Assembly (NCBI GenBank): GCA_002774315.1
Contig: PEYP01000048.1
Coordinates: forward strand, 1 to 5,818
Length of the DNA: 5,818 bases
Direction of reading: 5' to 3'
Origin: Candidatus Stahliibacteriota bacterium CG08_land_8_20_14_0_20_40_26
GTDB lineage: Bacteria; Hydrothermota; UBA3073
A program made the position numbers and the translations under genes. Positions 5,266 through 5,818 of this stretch are shown here, piece by piece (the stretch's first letter is position 1; the number at the start of each line of letters is the position of its first letter). The notes under the pieces are model-generated. The model was given only the letters and a program-made list of their open reading frames with translations, had not been told where the DNA came from and searched no databases.

Positions 5266-5384
5266 GGGAGACTTTCAATCTTATAGAAGGAATCATTGTT
5301 TTAAATGTTTTTTCAATTGCGAAATTTGGGTCTAATCTTGTAGAAATCTATGAATTTTTTTCAGAGGTTGATAATTTATCTTTT

Positions 5385-5723
5385 TTAGTATTGAATGACA
5401 ACATAAACATAATATTTTTCAACCTGTTTTGAAGGTGCAGGGCCACCAGATCCCTTGTTGTAATTAATGTTTGTTTCCCAATCTTTATAATATGCATTTA
5501 ATTCAGATTCTATTGTCCCCATATATTTCAATGAAGAAGTTTCATATACTATACACATTTTATCGTAACCTTTTCTCTCATAGTATTTGAATCTCTGGTC
5601 GTAATCTCCAGTTGAACCTACTTTGAACACATTAACGGAATAAACCATGTTTGATATTTTTCTCTTAACATCTGCTATTACTTTGCTTGGAACACCTGTT
5701 TTAGGATTATATACAAACTCCAT
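5385..5723 (-). CDS. Small protein, possibly GIY-YIG-like (divergent, perhaps circularly permuted)
   Basis: 112 residues from the ATG complementary to 5721-5723. A longer frame from a TTG at 5750 is rejected because AAGGAG sits seven bases before this ATG and would itself fall inside the longer coding sequence. I do not recognise the family with certainty. FKVGST (33-38) followed by DYDQRFKYY with Arg44 resembles the YIG strand and arginine helix of GIY-YIG nucleases, especially variants with K-I-G. IESEL (71-75) could supply the conserved glutamate, and NINYNKGSGG (85-94) the Asn/Gly-rich turn. The GIY-like strand would then be KYYVYVVI (103-110) at the C-terminus instead of the N-terminus. 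No signal peptide or membrane segment is seen. The gene has its own consensus promoter and is separated from the downstream operon by a repeat-rich 369-bp gap. Gene reality is well supported; function is tentative. Confidence 0.8.
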   Translation of the reverse strand: MEFVYNPKTGVPSKVIADVKRKISNMVYSVNVFKVGSTGDYDQRFKYYERKGYDKMCIVYETSSLKYMGTIESELNAYYKDWETNINYNKGSGGPAPSKQVEKYYVYVVIQY

Positions 5724-5730
5724 TTTTACT

Positions 5731-5736
5731 CTCCTT
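5731..5736 (-). promoter_or_regulatory. Ribosome binding site AAGGAG deciding the start of the 112-residue gene
   Basis: AAGGAG followed by seven bases and ATG. It selects Met at 5723 over the in-frame TTG at 5750. Confidence 0.8.
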
Positions 5737-5767
5737 GTATAAAGACTCAATCTACTTGTCCAATAAT

Positions 5768-5796
5768 ATTATACTACATTTTTTCTCTCCTGTCAA
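5768..5796 (-). promoter_or_regulatory. Perfect consensus sigma70/sigmaA promoter
   Basis: The minus strand has TTGACA (5791-5796), exactly 17 bases, then TATAAT (5768-5773), a full match to both hexamers with ideal spacing. Transcription should begin near 5761, giving an untranslated leader of about 38 bases before the ATG at 5723. No operator-like palindrome was seen across it, which suggests strong constitutive expression. Confidence 0.85.
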
Positions 5797-5818
5797 GGGG
5801 AAAAACAATCACTGTCCT

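Larger units (their letters stand above)
5016..5384. other. Gene-free intergenic stretch of 369 bp
   Basis: No convincing gene is present on either strand. The stretch contains repeat copy B, an extra repeat arm, two candidate promoters for the DprA-methylase gene and a weak hairpin, all listed separately. The part from 5266 to 5384, next to the small upstream gene, is AT-rich and shows nothing further that I can support. The longest noticed reading frame within the repeat is a 17-codon minus-strand frame beginning MGKLIRLTF, with no ribosome site. Confidence 0.6.

Noticed and set aside
5016..5384. tRNA or other structured RNA gene in the intergenic stretch
   Set aside because: No cloverleaf, T-loop or known riboswitch pattern was seen. 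The visible structure is explained by the inverted repeats.
5385..5750. Longer version of the small upstream protein starting at TTG 5750
   Set aside because: The good AAGGAG site falls inside the nine extra codons at ideal distance from the ATG at 5723, so the shorter start is preferred.

Overview
This is an AT-rich bacterial window in which every convincing gene lies on the minus strand, so the biological reading order runs from the high coordinates to the low ones. The organism cannot be named. Strong AGGAG-type ribosome sites, sigma70/sigmaA-like promoters, low GC and two families of small palindromic repeats would fit an uncultured or environmental anaerobe, but that is only a guess. The content (a modification/restriction-like cassette, repeats, a possible small nuclease and an unknown gene) is typical of an accessory or defence region.

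Layout in transcription order: (1) 5768-5796, a perfect consensus promoter (TTGACA, 17 bp, TATAAT) and an AAGGAG site drive a 112-residue protein (5385-5723) with faint GIY-YIG-like features. (2) 5016-5384 is a gene-free stretch holding a 159-bp inverted-repeat element (copy B), an extra arm of the same repeat and two candidate promoters. (3) 2127-5015 encodes a 962-residue fusion of a DprA/SLOG-like domain, an N6-adenine DNA methyltransferase and a single-TRD type I-like specificity (HsdS) domain. (4) 354-2126 starts directly after that stop codon (TAAATG) and encodes a 590-residue fusion of an HsdR-N-like PD-(D/E)xK nuclease and a second, paralogous N6-adenine methyltransferase. (5) 246-347 holds a 102-bp copy A of the same inverted repeat, beginning 7 bases after the stop. 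(6) 1-213 is the 5' end of a further unrecognised gene that runs off the window.

The centre of interest is the two-gene cassette, bracketed by the two repeat copies. Together it encodes a cleavage domain, two different methyltransferase domains, one half-specificity domain and a DprA-like domain, but no helicase/translocase motor. This resembles BcgI-type (type IIB/IIG) enzymes, in which nuclease and methylase are fused and a specificity subunit is separate. The differences are a second methylase and a DprA/SLOG domain on the specificity chain. The methylase with the nuclease has NPPG instead of NPPY at catalytic motif IV, so the pair may be an active/inactive heterodimer. The linker between methylase and specificity domain carries two in-frame palindromic elements with compensatory stem changes. 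It also contains a strong internal ribosome site before Met701, which could release a free specificity subunit.
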